64,000 nucleotides of DNA, taken from the NCBI RefSeq assembly GCF_001039355.2, contig NW_019775303.1:403664-467663 (forward strand). Direction: 5' to 3'. The notes beneath the pieces are model-generated. The model had not been told where the DNA came from and did not search any database. It saw nothing but the letters and a program-made list of their open reading frames with translations. The position numbers and the translations under genes are program-made. Each line of letters opens with the position of its first letter. Position 1 is the first letter of the stretch. Below, piece after piece: positions 63,301 to 64,000 of the stretch. Origin of the DNA: Lingula anatina (Eukaryota; Brachiopoda; Lingulata; Lingulida; Lingulidae).

Positions 63301-64000
63301 TGTCTGTATTATACATGGGACACAACTATCAATCAAATTCTTATTGTAAAACATTTGATAGATTGATAAAGTTGATAGAATGATACTTTGAACATTTGAT
63401 AGGTTGATTATTTTGTAAAACATTTGATAGAAAGAGAAAGTGGTAATTTTATCATGGTAAGCCATTTGCCATTTTTCAATAATTGCCTCTGTAGCTTACA
63501 TGTGTAAAAAAAGCTGATTATTATAGGTGTCTGAATGCTTGCACTTACTGCAAAACAAAGCATGCAAGAGGAGAACTAGGAAGTTATTCAATAGAAGACA
63601 TTGTAGCCAGGGCCAAACAGTCTTTTGAAGGTAAAACCCAAACACACCCTAGCAATATTTCATGGCCTTTCAGTGGTACTAGAGTATCACAGCTCCACTG
63701 CAGCCTCATTAGCACGGCCGTGTGCCATTTAGAAGCCATTGTGTCATTTTGAGATATCAGATCTTGTTTAGTAGTAATTGTTCTACTGTATAAGTACAAC
63801 ACAAGTGATTTTTTTCTCGTTGTTGTGATTTGACATTGGGTAAATGTTGGTATGAGTTTGTTATTTACAAATCAGTTCCAATTGTTTATAAAATTGGACC
63901 ACAGCTCAGTTGTTGTGCATTTCCTTATAAAGTTGTGTATATGTATTGTGCAATTCAGAGGGGGTAGTAGAAATCTGGCTGACATCTGAGGACTTGGGTG
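57219..64000 (+). CDS. CDKAL1: CDKAL1, threonylcarbamoyladenosine tRNA methylthiotransferase (3'-partial)
   Basis: Radical-SAM enzyme that adds a methylthio group to t6A37 of tRNA-Lys(UUU). Exons: 57219-57390, 61342-61443, 61835-61998, 62770-62836, 63079-63199, 63527-63630, 63959-64000 (continues). Start fixed by an in-frame TAG at 57207-57209. The N-terminus [17 protein letters not shown] matches vertebrate CDKAL1. Methylthiotransferase-domain cysteines are C69 ([11 protein letters not shown]), C105 ([16 protein letters not shown]) and C134 ([11 protein letters not shown]). [20 protein letters not shown] is near identical to vertebrates. The radical-SAM CxxxCxxC is C210, C214, C217 ([17 protein letters not shown]). 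About 257 of roughly 570 residues are in the window; the TRAM domain and C-terminal membrane anchor lie to the right. The exon 3 end at 61998 was chosen over a donor at about 62010 because it keeps the family alignment. Confidence 0.95.
57556..60280 (-). mobile_element. Degenerate non-LTR retrotransposon (LINE, jockey/CR1-like), interrupted
   Basis: Minus-strand pieces of one ORF2 in CDKAL1 intron 1, broken by stops and frameshifts. From 60280: [18 protein letters not shown], then [29 protein letters not shown] (RT start), [57 protein letters not shown]. The catalytic FADD box reads FAVD in the shifted frame, so it is dead. After an inserted element the frame resumes with LEKW and [28 protein letters not shown], and the C-terminal [17 protein letters not shown]. 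Not a host gene. Confidence 0.85.
58066..59307. mobile_element. Unclassified element nested in the LINE, with CGGGCTAG-type ends
   Basis: About 1.24 kb that interrupts the LINE coding sequence just after the dead FAVD box. Both borders carry paired motifs in opposite orientation: TTCGGGCTAG ... CCAGCCCGAA near 58092-58130, and CTAGCCCATTCGGGCTAG, TACTAGCCCGG and CTCGGGCTAG near 59214-59300. No protein was recognised inside and no exact terminal repeat or target duplication could be fixed. A non-autonomous DNA element is the best guess. Confidence 0.55.
60279..60328. repeat. (CA)n microsatellite
   Basis: About 25 CA units at the 5' edge of the LINE remnant in CDKAL1 intron 1. Confidence 0.97.
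60895..60981 (+). repeat. Interspersed ~86-base repeat, copy 1
   Basis: Begins AGAATGTGGACTAAATGTTG and matches 62651-62736 with a handful of substitutions. Sited in CDKAL1 intron 1. Flanks are unrelated, so it is a dispersed repeat rather than a segmental copy. Confidence 0.85.
62651..62736 (+). repeat. Interspersed ~86-base repeat, copy 2
   Basis: Second copy of the unit at 60895-60981, same orientation, in CDKAL1 intron 3. Both could encode [20 protein letters not shown], but no longer frame continues on either side, so I read it as part of a transposable element. Confidence 0.85.
63349..63429. repeat. Imperfect minisatellite-like repeat
   Basis: Units related to AACATTTGATAGATTGAT recur three to four times in CDKAL1 intron 5, with drift between units. 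Confidence 0.6.

Overview
This window is draft genomic DNA from an AT-rich, intron-rich animal, most likely a marine invertebrate (deuterostome or lophotrochozoan; the sequence alone does not settle which). The reasons are many small exons with GT-AG introns, animal-specific extracellular-matrix and signalling genes, degenerate DNA transposons and LINEs, microsatellites, and one 733-base assembly gap. Three isolated single N characters sit exactly at the joints of near-identical duplications, so parts of the window look like two haplotypes laid end to end.

Layout. 226-22396 (+): the C-terminal three quarters of a laminin alpha chain of LAMA1/2 type (44 exons, 2,295 residues): laminin EGF modules, a laminin IV domain, more EGF modules, the coiled coil and five LG domains. 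22035-24953 is repeated at 25350-28256, which copies the last laminin exon and its 3' UTR; the first copy carries a Tc1-like transposon end. 29176-31534 and 32354-37406 (-): two tandem AKAP7-like 2H-phosphoesterase genes. 38227-40064 (+): a TauD/TfdA-type Fe(II)/2-oxoglutarate dioxygenase. 42456-56530 (-): UGCG, ceramide glucosyltransferase, with two alternative first coding exons and a duplicated 1.7-kb block in intron 1. 57219-64000 (+): the first seven exons of CDKAL1, a tRNA methylthiotransferase, running off the right edge; its intron 1 holds a decayed LINE with another element inserted in it.

The genes are unrelated in function, so this is ordinary animal gene neighbourhood rather than an operon or a single pathway. 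Two gene pairs are head-to-head (AKAP7-like/TauD-like, about 0.8 kb apart; UGCG/CDKAL1, about 0.7 kb apart) and may share promoters; the UGCG/CDKAL1 interval contains a perfect GTCACGTGAC box. LAMA2 and AKAP7 also lie on the same arm of human chromosome 6, so part of this linkage may be ancestral. I found no CRISPR array, tRNA or rRNA gene, and no obviously new multi-gene system. The best leads are the UGCG twin first exons, the diverged AKAP7 tandem pair, a duplicated splice acceptor, and several uncatalogued-looking repeats.
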